Part shown: piece after piece, positions 13,578-13,592 of the stretch
How the letters are laid out: every line of letters begins with the position of its first letter
Numbering within the stretch: position 1 is the stretch's first letter
Assembly: GCA_900755985.1 (NCBI GenBank)
Contig: CAAEIL010000304.1
Coordinates: 1-13,592, forward strand
Direction of reading: 5' to 3'
DNA from: Bacteroidales bacterium
Lineage (GTDB): Bacteria; Bacteroidota; Bacteroidia; Bacteroidales; Muribaculaceae
Length of the DNA stretch: 13,592 nucleotides
Notes under the pieces: model-generated
What the model saw: only the letters and a program-made list of their open reading frames with translations
What the model was told of the DNA's origin: nothing
Database searches by the model: none
Position numbers and translations under genes: made by a program

Positions 13578-13592
13578 TTTTCCAAGCCCCTC

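Larger units (their letters stand above)
12275..13592. mobile_element. Remnant of an integrative element in ssrA
   Basis: From the end of ssrA to the window edge there is a repeat-rich non-coding stretch of about 500 bp (12275-12785) and then a decayed integrase. No other element gene is visible, and the far end is not in the window, so size and cargo are unknown. The non-coding part holds the ssrA terminator and three sets of short repeats (listed separately); I see no gene there. Confidence 0.6.

Overview
The window looks like a chromosomal contig from a member of the Bacteroidales, most likely Muribaculaceae-like; the family-level guess is an inference from gene content and moderate GC. 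Several things point to the phylum: Bacteroidota-only families (a DUF6242-like propeller protein, a DUF6089 barrel, a PepSY-like protein); the gene order DUF6089 - uppS - bamA - ompH - ompH; promoter elements of the TTTG / TAnnTTTG type; and a tmRNA whose tag reads GENNYALAA.

Layout. Positions 1-58 are an almost perfect palindrome at the very edge of the sequence, probably a fold-back artefact. It sits at the cut 5' end of a DUF6242-like gene (to 1137). Next comes a co-directional envelope cluster: a DUF6089 barrel protein (1214-1945), undecaprenyl diphosphate synthase uppS (1977-2744), the barrel-assembly protein bamA (2793-5417) and two OmpH/Skp-type periplasmic chaperones (5635-6150, 6202-6702), closed by a strong terminator. 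A third OmpH paralogue (7049-7546) is its own unit with its own terminator. Two minus-strand surface genes follow: a small tyrosine-rich outer-membrane barrel (7707-8387) and a glycine-zipper/OmpA-domain protein (8590-9294). Divergent from these is an EamA-type transporter (9502-10428) with a textbook Bacteroidota promoter. It converges on a minus-strand HEAT-like DNA alkylation-repair-family gene (10438-11016), and a small secreted PepSY-like protein (11143-11652) follows.

The right end is an integration site. The tmRNA gene ssrA (11876-12274) is followed by about 500 non-coding bases unusually rich in short repeats, then by a tyrosine recombinase gene that is visibly broken. That gene has an internal deletion with a frameshift near 13346 and has lost its C-terminal catalytic part by about 13549, where a terminator hairpin lies. 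This is best read as the integrase end of a decayed integrative element in the 3' end of ssrA.

Functionally the first two thirds is an outer-membrane biogenesis neighbourhood: UppS makes the lipid carrier for peptidoglycan and surface glycans, OmpH/Skp proteins escort unfolded barrels, BamA inserts them, and several neighbours are themselves barrels or peptidoglycan-anchoring proteins. I did not find a convincing wholly new system. The most interesting structure is the phased GTGGCA dyad array and the accompanying 11-mer and octamer repeats between ssrA and the broken integrase.
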